Part shown: positions 20,104-30,857 of the stretch, in pieces | How the letters are laid out: each line of letters opens with the position of its first letter | How positions within the stretch are numbered: position 1 is the first letter of the stretch | DNA from: Clostridia bacterium | Lineage (GTDB): Bacteria; Bacillota; Clostridia; Lachnospirales; Cellulosilyticaceae | Length of the DNA stretch: 64,000 bases | Assembly (NCBI GenBank): GCA_029239755.1 | Contig: JARBUI010000017.1 | Span: 1-64,000, forward strand | Reading direction: 5' to 3' | The notes under the pieces: model-generated | What the model saw: the letters and a program-made list of their open reading frames with translations, nothing else | What the model was told of the DNA's origin: nothing | Databases searched by the model: none | Translations under genes and position numbers: made by a program

Positions 20104-21708
20104 TTGAATAAAAAACTTAAGCTAAAGAATGGATATTGTATAGTTATTGTTTTAAGTATATTTTGTTTTTTTAATACAATTATTTTGGGGGCAGCGAAGC
20201 AAACTATTACAATAGGATTAGAATCCCTTTATAAAGATGCAGCAAGTATTCGTATAGCCAGTCAAAACAATTTATTACTGGGATATTCAGATGGAAATAG
20301 TTTTAAGGAAGAAGGATTACTTAATTCAAATAGTGTTACTCTTAAAAAGGCAGCAGAAGATTACTATTTTACAGGAAGCATCTATAACACCTTTAGGGAT
20401 GCTGAGGAAGCTGCAAAGACTTATGGTAATGGAGCAGTTGCAGCCTATTTGGATGCTGGGACTTATTGTGTTTATATAAATAATTATAAAGAGGGCCTTT
20501 TAGCAGTACCACCATCTTCTCTAAGGATTGGATTATTCAATGATAGTAATGAACTGATTTTTATTAGTGACAGCAGTCGTCCGCTGCTTTTACAGGGATC
20601 TGAGAATGGATACAGCTTTCCGCTTACGCAGGTAGGAAGTACAAGGAAATATAGAGGTGCAGTAGGCGCAGTAAGTGGCCAGTCAGGGGGACTTACTGCT
20701 ATTAATGTAGTCAATTTAGAAGACTATCTGTATGGGGTTGTTCCAGTTGAAATGGCACCTGGTTGGCCACAAGAGGCACTTAAGGCTCAAGCGGTTGCAG
20801 CTAGGTCTATAGCTGAGTTTCAATACAATAGATATTTAAGTAAAGGATATAATGTTGTGGATACTACGGCTACGCAAGTTTACAAAGGATTTAGCTGTGA
20901 AAGTCCAAGTACTAATCTAGCAGTAGATGAAACTAGAGGAGAGGTAATTAAGTATAATAACCAGGTTGCAGAAGCCCTTTATTTTTCAACTAGCGGAGGT
21001 ATTACAGAAGATGCTAAGTACATATGGGGAAATGAGGTCCCTTATTTTCGAGCAGTAGTAGACCGGTTTGAGAGCGAACCAGCTCAAAAACCATGGATAC
21101 GTACGATTACAATAAGTGAAATAAATACATCACTTGTTAATCAAGGAATTAATATAGGAAATCTGCAAGGAGCAGAGATTACATCAAGAACACCTAGTGG
21201 ACGCGTGCAGACTTTAACACTATTAGGGACAAGCGGTTCACATATATTGAAAAATGAAACAGTAAGAAGCTTTTTTAGCAGTACTAAAGAAGGATCACTG
21301 AAAAGCAGGCTGTTTAGCTTTTCAAACTTTATAGGTACGCCTGCTCAGTCTGCATCTGGTATGACTGTCAGTATTATGTCAGCAGATAATTTTGTTCAGA
21401 AGGATATCAGTAGGTCAAGTATTATTAGTTCTAATGGGATAGGAGTTATACAAACTGGTATCAGCACAGTTCAATCAGCAGAAACTGTTAAAACTCTAAA
21501 TAGTACATCTGGCAATAGCTCAAATAGCAGTAGTTTTAGTATACCTCTACAGAATGAGATAGTTTTTGGCGACCTTATCATTTATGGACAAGGTTTTGGA
21601 CATGGGCTTGGCATGTCTCAAAGCGGTGCAAAAGGGATGGCTAAAGCAGGGTATAATTACAAGGAAATACTCACATATTACTACAACGGAGTAACAGTTG
21701 AAAGATAG
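20104..21708 (+). CDS. SpoIID/LytB domain-containing protein
   Basis: YLYGVVPVEMAPGWPQEALKAQAVAARSIA; GHGLGMSQSGAKGMAKAGYNYKEILTYYY; TTG start. Confidence 0.9.
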   Translation: MNKKLKLKNGYCIVIVLSIFCFFNTIILGAAKQTITIGLESLYKDAASIRIASQNNLLLGYSDGNSFKEEGLLNSNSVTLKKAAEDYYFTGSIYNTFRDAEEAAKTYGNGAVAAYLDAGTYCVYINNYKEGLLAVPPSSLRIGLFNDSNELIFISDSSRPLLLQGSENGYSFPLTQVGSTRKYRGAVGAVSGQSGGLTAINVVNLEDYLYGVVPVEMAPGWPQEALKAQAVAARSIAEFQYNRYLSKGYNVVDTTATQVYKGFSCESPSTNLAVDETRGEVIKYNNQVAEALYFSTSGGITEDAKYIWGNEVPYFRAVVDRFESEPAQKPWIRTITISEINTSLVNQGINIGNLQGAEITSRTPSGRVQTLTLLGTSGSHILKNETVRSFFSSTKEGSLKSRLFSFSNFIGTPAQSASGMTVSIMSADNFVQKDISRSSIISSNGIGVIQTGISTVQSAETVKTLNSTSGNSSNSSSFSIPLQNEIVFGDLIIYGQGFGHGLGMSQSGAKGMAKAGYNYKEILTYYYNGVTVER

Positions 21709-21717
21709 GAGACACAT

Positions 21718-22746
21718 ATGAAAACATCAGATTTTTCTTTTGAGCTTCCAGAGGAACTTATTGCACAAGTACCTTTAAAAGACAGAATAGCATCAAGGCT
21801 TATGCTGCTTGATAAGGAGCCTGGCAGTATAGAACATAAACATTTTTATGACATCATTAACTATCTTAACCGCGGAGATTGCCTTGTACTTAATAATACA
21901 AGAGTTATCCCCGCCAGGTTATTTGGAGAAAAACATCCATCAGGAGGAAGAGTTGAGTTTTTGCTGCTTACAAGAATAGCAGCAAAAACTTGGGAAGTGC
22001 TTGTTAAGCCAGGTAAAAAGGCTAAGATAGGTGATACAATCATATTTGGACAAGGGCTTCTCAGGGGTGAAATTAAAGATATTATTGAAGACGGCAAAAG
22101 AATTGTAGAATTTAAATATGAAGGGATATTTGAAGAAGTACTTGACCAGCTGGGAGAAATGCCTCTTCCCCCTTATATTCATGAAAAGCTAGAAGATAAA
22201 GAACGTTATCAAACAGTCTATTCTAAACATGAAGGCAGTGCAGCAGCTCCCACAGCAGGACTCCATTTTACTAGAGAGCTTTTAAGAGAAATAGAAGAAA
22301 AGGGTGTTAAGATAGCTTATGTTACACTGCATGTGGGTCTTGGGACTTTTAGGCCTGTTAAGGTAGAAAACGTACTTGAGCATGATATGCACTCAGAATT
22401 CTATAGTATTGAAGAAGAAGATGCAAAAGTAATTAATGATGTTAAAAAAGCAGGTGGAAAGATTATAGCTGTTGGAACTACAAGTACGAGGACACTAGAA
22501 TCTAATGCAGATGATATGGGTATGATCAAAGCAGGCAGCGGATGGACGAACATTTTCATATATCCGGGCTATCGTTTTAAGTGTATAGACGGACTCATTA
22601 CAAATTTTCATCTGCCTGAATCGACGCTTATTATGCTGGTAAGTGCATTGGCAGGGAAAGAAAATGTACTTGATGCCTATAAAGAAGCGGTTAAAGAAAA
22701 ATATAGATTCTTTAGTTTCGGGGATGCCATGTTTATTCATGATTGA
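21718..22746 (+). CDS. queA: S-adenosylmethionine:tRNA ribosyltransferase-isomerase
   Basis: [12 protein letters not shown]-type N-terminus, [20 protein letters not shown]. Confidence 0.97.
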   Translation: MKTSDFSFELPEELIAQVPLKDRIASRLMLLDKEPGSIEHKHFYDIINYLNRGDCLVLNNTRVIPARLFGEKHPSGGRVEFLLLTRIAAKTWEVLVKPGKKAKIGDTIIFGQGLLRGEIKDIIEDGKRIVEFKYEGIFEEVLDQLGEMPLPPYIHEKLEDKERYQTVYSKHEGSAAAPTAGLHFTRELLREIEEKGVKIAYVTLHVGLGTFRPVKVENVLEHDMHSEFYSIEEEDAKVINDVKKAGGKIIAVGTTSTRTLESNADDMGMIKAGSGWTNIFIYPGYRFKCIDGLITNFHLPESTLIMLVSALAGKENVLDAYKEAVKEKYRFFSFGDAMFIHD

Positions 22747-22769
22747 ACACATGCTTTGGGGAGGGAAAG

Positions 22770-23513
22770 ATGTTGCTAAGATTAAGAGAAGAACACAAAA
22801 TAGAATTTGAGGATATAGACTTTACAGAAAAATTAGCTATGTATGGCATCATTCATTATATGCAGCAATTAGCGGCTAATCATGCAATTAAATTAGGGAT
22901 AAGCTATTATAAAAATGGAGATAAGCCTAAATATTACTGGGTAATTTCCAGGGTGAAATTTAGTATGATGAAATATCCTAATTGGCAGGAGAAAATAGCT
23001 ATAGAAACTTATCCTGGGGGGTATGATAAGCTTTTTGCAGTAAGGTTGTTTGATTTATTTGGAGAAAATGAAGAAAAGATAGGACATATTATAGGAGACT
23101 ATATTCTGATTGATGCAGAAACAGAAAGGCCTGTTAAAATTAAAGGCATAGCTCCTCCTTTAGATGTTTTAGATTTTCCTTATCAAGGAGAAACTCTAGG
23201 GAAAATACTTTTGCCTACTGAAATTATCAAAGAGGAAACTAGAAAAGCTAGGTATACAGAGATAGACGTCAATAAACACATGAATAATGCTTACTATGTA
23301 AAGTGGGTAGTTGATATGATTGATCTTGAGGATTTTTGTCATAAGGAAATTGAGAGCCTTCAAATTAATTATAATACCTCTGTTACATACAATACGAAAG
23401 TAAGAGTAAAAATGGGCATTAATGACGAGAATGAACATGTTGTATATGGTACAAGCTTCGATGGGTCAATTAACTATTTTAGTGCAAAATTCGTGATGAG
23501 AGATATCATTTAA
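22770..23513 (+). CDS. Acyl-ACP thioesterase
   Basis: Hotdog features: YWVISRVKFSMMKYPNW, DVNKHMNNAYYVKWVVD. Confidence 0.85.
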   Translation: MLLRLREEHKIEFEDIDFTEKLAMYGIIHYMQQLAANHAIKLGISYYKNGDKPKYYWVISRVKFSMMKYPNWQEKIAIETYPGGYDKLFAVRLFDLFGENEEKIGHIIGDYILIDAETERPVKIKGIAPPLDVLDFPYQGETLGKILLPTEIIKEETRKARYTEIDVNKHMNNAYYVKWVVDMIDLEDFCHKEIESLQINYNTSVTYNTKVRVKMGINDENEHVVYGTSFDGSINYFSAKFVMRDII

Positions 23514-23551
23514 ATCTCAAAAACGTTATAAAAATAGTATATATTAAATCT

Positions 23552-23599
23552 AAAAAGGAACTATTTAGCCCTAGATAGGGGTTAAATAGTTCCTTTTAT
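23552..23599. terminator. Bidirectional terminator
   Basis: aaaaggaactatttagccc...ggggttaaatagttcctttt. Confidence 0.85.
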
Positions 23600-23602
23600 A
23601 TT

Positions 23603-23776
23603 CTATAATAAGTAATCAGGCAATTTTTGTGTAATACCTGAAGTTTCAGAAGCTTCGGTGGAAGAGGCGTCTTGTTCAGAAGTTTTTGGCGGGGGTATCA
23701 GGGCTACTTTAGCAGGTGTATTTTGAGTTTCTACAGCTTTATTTATACGGTTAATGCTTTTGCTGCTGATTGACAC
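23603..23776 (-). CDS. Small overlapping ORF (57 aa) downstream of parA; not in supplied ORF track
   Basis: GTG start with aaaggaggt RBS 8 nt upstream; translation MSISSKSINRINKAVETQNTPAKVALIPPPKTSEQDASSTEASETSGITQKLPDYLL; overlaps parA by 26 bp in another frame. Confidence 0.6.
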   Translation of the reverse strand: MSISSKSINRINKAVETQNTPAKVALIPPPKTSEQDASSTEASETSGITQKLPDYLL

Positions 23777-24557
23777 GGCTTACAACCTCCTTTGTAAGAC
23801 TTAAATATTCTATAGCACTTCGGCTTGACTTTTTGTAGTCCATTACAGGTCTGCCATTTTCCTGTGACCATTCTATGCTGCTGTCAACTTTTATGTACGT
23901 TTCAAAGACATAGGTATGTTTAAGTTCTTCAAGAGCTGTAATAGTTTGCTTAAGGTAATTTTTTCGTGTATCAGCCTTAGTAATACATACGCCCAGCATT
24001 TGAAGGTCTGGAGTAACATATTTAATATCGCTTAAAAAGTCAAATAAGTTAGCCAGGCCAAAAAGTCCCCATGGACTTGCTTCAACAGGAGTAATCATAT
24101 AGTGGGAGGCACATAGAATATTCATAACCCATCCCCCTAAAGTTGGAGGGGAATCAATCAAAATATAATCGTACTCATTTCTTTCTACAATCTTTTTTAA
24201 ACCATTTTTAAGAATATATTCTCTTTGCCATTTGGTAAAGAGTTCGTATTCGATAGAGCTCATCAAAGTAGAAGAGAGAATCATATCTATATTAGGATAT
24301 CTGGTAGATAAAATATAATCAGAGAGATCTTTTTGATATTTAATAGCTGCATATAAGTTTTTTTCACTTTTAGCCGTTTCAAGGACAAATTCTTCCTCAA
24401 AATAGGCAAGAGAGAGGTTAAGCTGCATGTCTCCATCAATAAGAAGCACTTTGTAGCCAAGAGATGACAAAGAATATCCTATATTGGCACAAGTTGTAGA
24501 TTTACCACTCCCACCTTTATTATTTACAAAGCATAAAATGTGTGTTTGAGATGCCAT
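23751..24557 (-). CDS. ParA/Soj family ATPase (orphan, no ParB next to it)
   Basis: VNNKGGSGKSTTCANIGYSL deviant Walker A; DYILIDSPPTLGGWV. Confidence 0.92.
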   Translation of the reverse strand: MASQTHILCFVNNKGGSGKSTTCANIGYSLSSLGYKVLLIDGDMQLNLSLAYFEEEFVLETAKSEKNLYAAIKYQKDLSDYILSTRYPNIDMILSSTLMSSIEYELFTKWQREYILKNGLKKIVERNEYDYILIDSPPTLGGWVMNILCASHYMITPVEASPWGLFGLANLFDFLSDIKYVTPDLQMLGVCITKADTRKNYLKQTITALEELKHTYVFETYIKVDSSIEWSQENGRPVMDYKKSSRSAIEYLSLTKEVVSRVNQQQKH

Positions 24558-24667
24558 TTTTATATCCTTCTTTCTAAGCTATATTAAAAATGAGTGAAGT
24601 TCTACAGAAGTGTAAGATTTCAGCGGTTAATGTTTTTTTATAAGCTATTATCTCATTGCATAAATAT

Positions 24668-24696
24668 AGTATAGCATTAATTTTGGGCGTCATCAA
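24668..24696 (-). promoter_or_regulatory. Candidate parA promoter (TTGATG-17-TATACT on minus strand)
   Basis: Complement of catcaa 24691-24696 and agtata 24668-24673. Confidence 0.55.
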
Positions 24697-24700
24697 ATAA

Positions 24701-25735
24701 TTAGTTAAGCGAGCCGTCAAGAAGAGCGGAGTCCTTATACTTATGGAGGCCCATGCAATAGATAAGCTTGTCAGTAAAAAGATCATAACAGGTGATATAA
24801 TTTCGATAGACATTGTTTGCATGATCATAGCTAATAAGAAAGAGCTGAGTAGTTCTTAAAAAAGCATCTACTAGAAGCGCATTTTGACTGGGTAAGGCTA
24901 GTTCACCTGTATGAGAAAGAGAAAGCTTATGATCATAGAGTGCATAGTGCATACTAACATCATCTAAAGATAAAGCAATAGTCTGGGTCTCATTACTAAA
25001 GACGTACTGGGGGTCAAAAGGCAGTGGTATATGAAATGATTCACCTCTTTCGTAAGAGAGTACTTGTAGGGTACCTTTACTGATGAAGACAGCATTTCCA
25101 GATGTATCAATCGTGTAATGTTCCTCCTGAACAGCACTGGGGTGAGTAGCTGTTTTAATAGCTTTTTTAACTGAAAGATTAGCAGCATCTATCTGATAAA
25201 TGAAAGCATTATAGGCATTTACCTCTCCACCGAGTAGGATAAGGCGATCGTTAACCCGCCTAATATGTGAAACATACATATCACCCAAATTATCTGTATC
25301 ATTGTACTGAAGGTTACTTACCTTAAGCGTTTTCTTATCAAGTATATAGATTTTTTCTAGTCCTCCTGTAAAAGAAACAATAATGATGGAATCATCTTCA
25401 TAGTAATCATGAAAATAATGGAGAGGCAGTAAGCCATGGTTTTTTCTGAAACGGTTAATCCGAGATAAAATACGCCTATAGTGAGCTGATGCTAAAAAAC
25501 CTTCGGTATAACTTTTAAAGGCAGCCTTTAGGGGTCTAACAGTATCTTTAGATACCTCAAACCCTTTTATAGAGTTCATTGTGACATCACTATAAAAGAT
25601 ATTCATGCTAAAATCAGGAGAGCTGCTTGGCGTACTAAGTAAAATATCATAGATTAAAGGGCGCCTTAGGACAAAGTAGCATAAGACGCCTATAACTATG
25701 ATGCAAAGGACTATCACTTGATTTCGTTTCTTCAT
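24701..25735 (-). CDS. Hypothetical membrane-anchored protein, possible beta-propeller-like repeats
   Basis: N-terminal TM; recurring strand-like segments (IYILDKKTLKVSNL, IYQIDAANLSVKKA). Confidence 0.6.
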   Translation of the reverse strand: MKKRNQVIVLCIIVIGVLCYFVLRRPLIYDILLSTPSSSPDFSMNIFYSDVTMNSIKGFEVSKDTVRPLKAAFKSYTEGFLASAHYRRILSRINRFRKNHGLLPLHYFHDYYEDDSIIIVSFTGGLEKIYILDKKTLKVSNLQYNDTDNLGDMYVSHIRRVNDRLILLGGEVNAYNAFIYQIDAANLSVKKAIKTATHPSAVQEEHYTIDTSGNAVFISKGTLQVLSYERGESFHIPLPFDPQYVFSNETQTIALSLDDVSMHYALYDHKLSLSHTGELALPSQNALLVDAFLRTTQLFLISYDHANNVYRNYITCYDLFTDKLIYCMGLHKYKDSALLDGSLN

Positions 25736-25736
25736 C

Positions 25737-26561
25737 TTACCAATCCTTATCTGGATTAAATCCGAAAATTTGAAGTGTTTCTAAAAAGGGACTGCTTGCA
25801 ATATTTGCGGGAGAAACTAGAAGTCCGTCTGTGGCATCAAGATCAAAACCAAAAGATTTAAAGGCTTGCCATACAAGAAGCGAGCAATGAGTAGCATTAG
25901 GGGCTTGTCCTTGGTTTTTATCTGCAAAGATATCATAGGGAATACCTTGTAAGTTAGAATAAGCATAGGATGCAATTTCATCGAGCTTAGCTTGATTTAC
26001 ATCTTTAAGCCGCATCATTTTAAAGGTTGGGTAGTAACGCCATTTATTTACATCTTGTTCCATACTGGAAGTGCCAGGACTTAGAGCTTCTAATGTTTTA
26101 CCCCTTTTGGCATCAATAACTATTCCCGCATGTCCATGACGCCAACTCATAGTATAGGTAGATTTAGTCAAAAATATATAACCATTATGATAAGGAGCGA
26201 GTTCAAAACCTGGTATTGCATTGGTATCTTTATCATTAATAACATCTTCTTTTGTAAAAAAGTTTATATCCGCAGAACCTATTATTTGAGCTGATAAATA
26301 ATTTTTTTGAAAGCCGAGTACTTTTTGTTTAAAATCCGGCATAGTTTTAAGTTCCTCAACAATTGGTCTGGCAATACCAGTTTGTTCAAAGATAAGTTTG
26401 TAGTCAGATTCTTCTAGAATAGACTTAGATAGAATAGGATCAAGATTGACTTGTGAATGAAGAGGCTTATAATAGCCTTGTTTTTCTACAATACCTGAAT
26501 AAATAAAATAAATAAGTGTGAATAGGATACAAAATAAGGGCAGAAAATGTTTAAGTCTCAA
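25737..26561 (-). CDS. YiiX/YebB-like NlpC/P60-type cysteine hydrolase, membrane-anchored
   Basis: N-terminal TM; WRHGHAGIVIDAKRGKTLEALSPG and THCSLLVWQAF. Confidence 0.7.
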   Translation of the reverse strand: MRLKHFLPLFCILFTLIYFIYSGIVEKQGYYKPLHSQVNLDPILSKSILEESDYKLIFEQTGIARPIVEELKTMPDFKQKVLGFQKNYLSAQIIGSADINFFTKEDVINDKDTNAIPGFELAPYHNGYIFLTKSTYTMSWRHGHAGIVIDAKRGKTLEALSPGTSSMEQDVNKWRYYPTFKMMRLKDVNQAKLDEIASYAYSNLQGIPYDIFADKNQGQAPNATHCSLLVWQAFKSFGFDLDATDGLLVSPANIASSPFLETLQIFGFNPDKDW

Positions 26562-26826
26562 GGTTATTCACCTCCTATATTATTTTTTGAACAATGCAAC
26601 TCTATTTTAACATAAAAAAATGTAAAAAAAATAAATCCTAGTAAATTTTATGAATGACCATAAAGTAATGCTTAAATTAACCTCATTATTAAAAAAAGTT
26701 ATAATAAGTATAAAAACAGTAAATAGAAATGTTTGAAAATAAAGACTATTATCTATTGAAAGCGTATTTTCAATCCTATAGAATGAAGTAGAAAGAAAAG
26801 CATTTCATTCATTGGGGGGAGTTTTT

Positions 26827-28926
26827 ATGAATTTGATAGTACTTGCACCAGTCGCTGCAACACTTGCATTACTTTTTGCAGCATATTTCAGTTTTTGTGT
26901 TATAAAAGAAAGTGAAGGTTCTGATAAGATGCAGCAAATTGCTAAAAATATCAGAACAGGAGCAAATGCCTATCTGGTGCGCCAATACAAAGGGGTAGGA
27001 TTCTTTTTTTTAGGGATGTTTATTGTACTTTTTTTATTAAGCAGCTTTGGCTATGTTTCAGTATTTGTACCTTTTGCGTTTATCACCGGAGGATTTTTTT
27101 CAGGGTTCAGCGGCTTTCTAGGAATGAAAATAGCAACATCTTCTAATGCAAGAACAACACACGCCTGTTCAAAAAGTCTCAATGCAGGCCTTAGAGTTGC
27201 TTTTTCAAGTGGAGCGGTGATGGGCCTTATCGTGGTTGGATTTGGTCTTTTGGATCTTAGTATATGGTATTATATATTAGACTGGTATTATAGGGGATTA
27301 CCTATTGCAGAGCGAATTGTTTATATTACTTCTTCAATGCTTACTTTTGGCATGGGTGCTTCATCTATGGCATTATTTGCAAGAGTTGGAGGAGGTATTT
27401 TTACAAAAGCAGCAGATGTTGGAGCTGACCTTGTAGGTAAGGTTGAAGTCGGCATACCAGAAGATGATCCAAGAAATCCAGCTGTTATTGCAGATAATGT
27501 GGGAGACAATGTAGGAGATGTGGCTGGGTTAGGAGCTGATTTATATGAGTCTTATGTAGGATCAATCGTATCTTCTTGTGCTCTTGCAGTTGCCGCAGGT
27601 CTTGGTATGCAGGGAGTTATTATTCCTCTTCTTGTAGCAAGTATCGGTGTATTGGCATCTGTTATAGGAACATTTTTTGTTAAAACAGGAGAAGAAGCTT
27701 CTCAAAAAGTACTGCTTGGTGCTTTAAGGCGCGGCATTTATTGCTCAGCGATTATCATTGCAATTGTAAGTTATTTTTTAGTAGTACAAGTTCTGGGAAG
27801 TGAGTATATAGGTATTTATTTTTCGATACTATGCGGTCTTATAGCTGGATTATTTATTGGATTCTTTGCAGAGTATTTTACCAGCAGCACCTATAAACCG
27901 ACTAAACAGCTAGCAGATTCTGCTGTAACAGGTTCGGCAACAGTTATTATAAGTGGTATGTCAGTAGGGATGTTATCAACATCATTACCTGTTATTGTAG
28001 TAGGGATATCTGTTATTATAAGCTATATTATATCTGGGGGAATGAATAATTTTAATCTCGGATTATATGGCATTGCAATATCAGCTGTAGGAATGTTATC
28101 TACTTTAGGTATTACGCTTGCAACAGATGCCTATGGTCCTGTAGCAGATAATGCGGGTGGTATTGCAGAGATGGCGGGGCTTGACGCGGCAGTGAGGAAA
28201 CGAACAGATGCTCTAGATTCACTAGGCAACACTACAGCAGCTACAGGGAAAGGATTTGCTATAGGTTCTGCTGCTTTAACAGCACTCGCCTTTATAGCGG
28301 CTTATAAAGATTCTATAGAGCTTCTTGTACAAAAGAATCACATTGATTTCACATTTGATCTTTCAATATTAAACCCACAAGTACTCATAGGCTTATTTGT
28401 TGGAGGGATGGCAACCTTTGTATTTGCTGCGTTTACTATGAATTCAGTAGGCAAGGCAGCTGGTATGATTGTAGTTGAAGTAAGGCGCCAGTTTAAAGAA
28501 ATAATAGGGCTTATGGAAGGGAAGGCTGAGCCGGATTATGCATCTTGTGTAGATATTTGTACAAAAGCAGCACAAAAAGAGCTTATTAAAATAGCACTTC
28601 TAGGTGTTGCAACACCACTTGTTGTAGGGCTCATTCTTGGCCCTAATGGGGTAGCCGGCCTACTTGCAGGGGCTACTACAACAGGTTTTATTCTTGCCGT
28701 GATGATGGCCAATGCAGGGGGAGCATGGGATAATGCAAAAAAATATATTGAAGAAGGCAATCTTGGCGGAAAAGGATCTGATGCTCATAAAGCAGCAGTA
28801 GTCGGGGATACCGTGGGAGACCCATTTAAAGATACAGCGGGGCCAGCTATTAATATACTTATTAAACTTATGGCTATGGTATCTATAGTATTTGGTTTAT
28901 TTGTACTTACATGGTCTATTTTATAA
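26827..28926 (+). CDS. hppA: Membrane-bound ion-translocating pyrophosphatase
   Basis: VGIPEDDPRNPAVIADNVGDNVGD, LGNTTAATGKGFAIGSAALTALA, VVGDTVGDPFKDTAGPA. Confidence 0.96.
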   Translation: MNLIVLAPVAATLALLFAAYFSFCVIKESEGSDKMQQIAKNIRTGANAYLVRQYKGVGFFFLGMFIVLFLLSSFGYVSVFVPFAFITGGFFSGFSGFLGMKIATSSNARTTHACSKSLNAGLRVAFSSGAVMGLIVVGFGLLDLSIWYYILDWYYRGLPIAERIVYITSSMLTFGMGASSMALFARVGGGIFTKAADVGADLVGKVEVGIPEDDPRNPAVIADNVGDNVGDVAGLGADLYESYVGSIVSSCALAVAAGLGMQGVIIPLLVASIGVLASVIGTFFVKTGEEASQKVLLGALRRGIYCSAIIIAIVSYFLVVQVLGSEYIGIYFSILCGLIAGLFIGFFAEYFTSSTYKPTKQLADSAVTGSATVIISGMSVGMLSTSLPVIVVGISVIISYIISGGMNNFNLGLYGIAISAVGMLSTLGITLATDAYGPVADNAGGIAEMAGLDAAVRKRTDALDSLGNTTAATGKGFAIGSAALTALAFIAAYKDSIELLVQKNHIDFTFDLSILNPQVLIGLFVGGMATFVFAAFTMNSVGKAAGMIVVEVRRQFKEIIGLMEGKAEPDYASCVDICTKAAQKELIKIALLGVATPLVVGLILGPNGVAGLLAGATTTGFILAVMMANAGGAWDNAKKYIEEGNLGGKGSDAHKAAVVGDTVGDPFKDTAGPAINILIKLMAMVSIVFGLFVLTWSIL

Positions 28927-28964
28927 TTTCGAACGAATTCCTTTTTCAATAAAGATATAGTAAA

Positions 28965-29008
28965 AGGCAAGCTAAAGTCCTGAGTTCAAACTCATTTAGC
29001 TTGTCTTT
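28965..29008 (+). terminator. Terminator after hppA
   Basis: aggcaagctaaa...tttagcttgtctttctt. Confidence 0.7.
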
Positions 29009-29115
29009 CTTATTGGAACTATTTTATTTTTATGTTTTTCTAAGAATGAAAAGGAGGCTAACAAGGTAAACTAATGAAAATAAAATAGTCTTATAAGTAC
29101 AAAGGAGCAACGCAA

Positions 29116-30780
29116 ATGGCAGAAAATAGTACGATAAAAGTTATTCCGCTAGGCGGACTTGGGGAAATAGGAAAAAACATAACAGCTATAGAATACGGAG
29201 AAGAGATAATTGTTATAGATTGCGGCATGGGTTTTCCTGATGAAGAAATGTATGGAGTAGATTTAATTATTCCTGATATTAATTACTTGTTAGAGCGTGC
29301 AAAAAATGTAAAAGGAATTTTTTTAACTCATGGACACGAAGACCACATAGGAGGCATTCCGTATATTTTAAAGCAGCTTAATGTACCCCTATATGGTACT
29401 AAGCTGACGCTAGGTATCATTGGAAATAAACTTAAAGAACATGGGATATTAGATAAATGCACGCTTAACAATGTAGACCCAGGAGAGATTATACAAACAC
29501 AAAATTTTAAAATTGAATTTATCAGCAGTACCCATAGTATAGCAGGGGCTTGCTGTATTGCCATTCATTCACCTATCGGTATACTGCTGCATACAGGGGA
29601 TTTTAAGGTGGATTATACCCCGGTCGACGGGATTAAGATGAATTTAGAACGGATTGGAGAACTAGGCAAAGAGGGCGTTCTACTTTTGCTGGCAGACAGT
29701 ACTAATGTGGAACGGGAGGGTCATACACCTTCTGAGCAGTCTATAGGAGAGACACTTGATAGGATATTTACAAATGTTGAGGGCAGGATTATTGTTGCAA
29801 CTTTTGCTTCTAACATCCACCGCATACAGCAGATTATGAATGCCTCTGTAAAACACGGAAGAAAAGTAGCTGTCAGCGGCAGGAGTATGGAAAATATTAC
29901 GGAAGTAGCTAGAGAACTAGGTTATCTTCATATAGCAGAGGAAGACGTGATTGAGTTAGATGAAATAGGTCGTTATCGAAGTGACCAGATCACCATTATT
30001 ACAACGGGCAGTCAAGGAGAGCCGATGGCTGCACTTGCTAGAATTGCATTTTCTGCCCATAGAAAAATTAAGATAGAGCCTAACGATTTATTTATTATTT
30101 CAGCTTCACCTATTCCAGGAAATGACAAGCTGGTATCCCGCGTTATTAATGAACTCTTTAAGAAAGGGGCTGATGTCATTTATGAAGCATTAGAACATGT
30201 ACATGTATCAGGTCATGCTTATAAAGAAGAACTTAAACTTATTCATACCTTGGTGCATCCTAAGTATTTCATGCCTGTCCATGGAGAATACAGACATCTT
30301 AAACACCACAAAGATTTAGCAAAGAAACTTGGTATGAAAGCATCTGATATTTTTATTTTAGAAACTGGACAAGTCTTAGAAATATCAGATAAGACAGCAG
30401 GGGTGACTGGCAAAGTCCGTACAGGCAATGTGTTTGTTGATGGCATTGGAGTAGGAGATGTTGGCAATGTTGTACTTAGAGATCGCAAACACCTTGCTCA
30501 AGATGGCATGCTGACTATAGTAGCTGCTGTAGAAAAAGAAAGTTATAGTATTGCTGCAGGACCCGACATTATTACAAGAGGTTTTGTATATGTTAAAGAC
30601 TCAGAAGAACTTATTAATGAAGTTAAAGAAATTGCAAGAATTGAGATAGAGGGATGTCTAAAAAATCAAATGATAGAAAGAGCTGTGCTAAAAGTAAATA
30701 TTAAAAAGGCAGTCGAAAGATTTTTGTATGAGAAGACAAAAAGAAGACCAAGTGTTTTCCCGATTATTCTAGAGGTTTAA
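29116..30780 (+). CDS. rnj: Ribonuclease J
   Basis: LTHGHEDHIGGIPY metallo-beta-lactamase/beta-CASP; HVHVSGHAYKEELK. Confidence 0.95.
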   Translation: MAENSTIKVIPLGGLGEIGKNITAIEYGEEIIVIDCGMGFPDEEMYGVDLIIPDINYLLERAKNVKGIFLTHGHEDHIGGIPYILKQLNVPLYGTKLTLGIIGNKLKEHGILDKCTLNNVDPGEIIQTQNFKIEFISSTHSIAGACCIAIHSPIGILLHTGDFKVDYTPVDGIKMNLERIGELGKEGVLLLLADSTNVEREGHTPSEQSIGETLDRIFTNVEGRIIVATFASNIHRIQQIMNASVKHGRKVAVSGRSMENITEVARELGYLHIAEEDVIELDEIGRYRSDQITIITTGSQGEPMAALARIAFSAHRKIKIEPNDLFIISASPIPGNDKLVSRVINELFKKGADVIYEALEHVHVSGHAYKEELKLIHTLVHPKYFMPVHGEYRHLKHHKDLAKKLGMKASDIFILETGQVLEISDKTAGVTGKVRTGNVFVDGIGVGDVGNVVLRDRKHLAQDGMLTIVAAVEKESYSIAAGPDIITRGFVYVKDSEELINEVKEIARIEIEGCLKNQMIERAVLKVNIKKAVERFLYEKTKRRPSVFPIILEV

Positions 30781-30857
30781 CTTGGTTTACAAGTTGCATT
30801 TAAAATGACATACACCTATAATAAGAGTAAATAATAGTGAAACAGATAGGTGAAAAG

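Noticed and set aside
26781-26810. gaatgaa...ttcattc hairpin just before hppA as a riboswitch
   Set aside because: Only a 7-bp AT-rich stem; no conserved riboswitch core recognised
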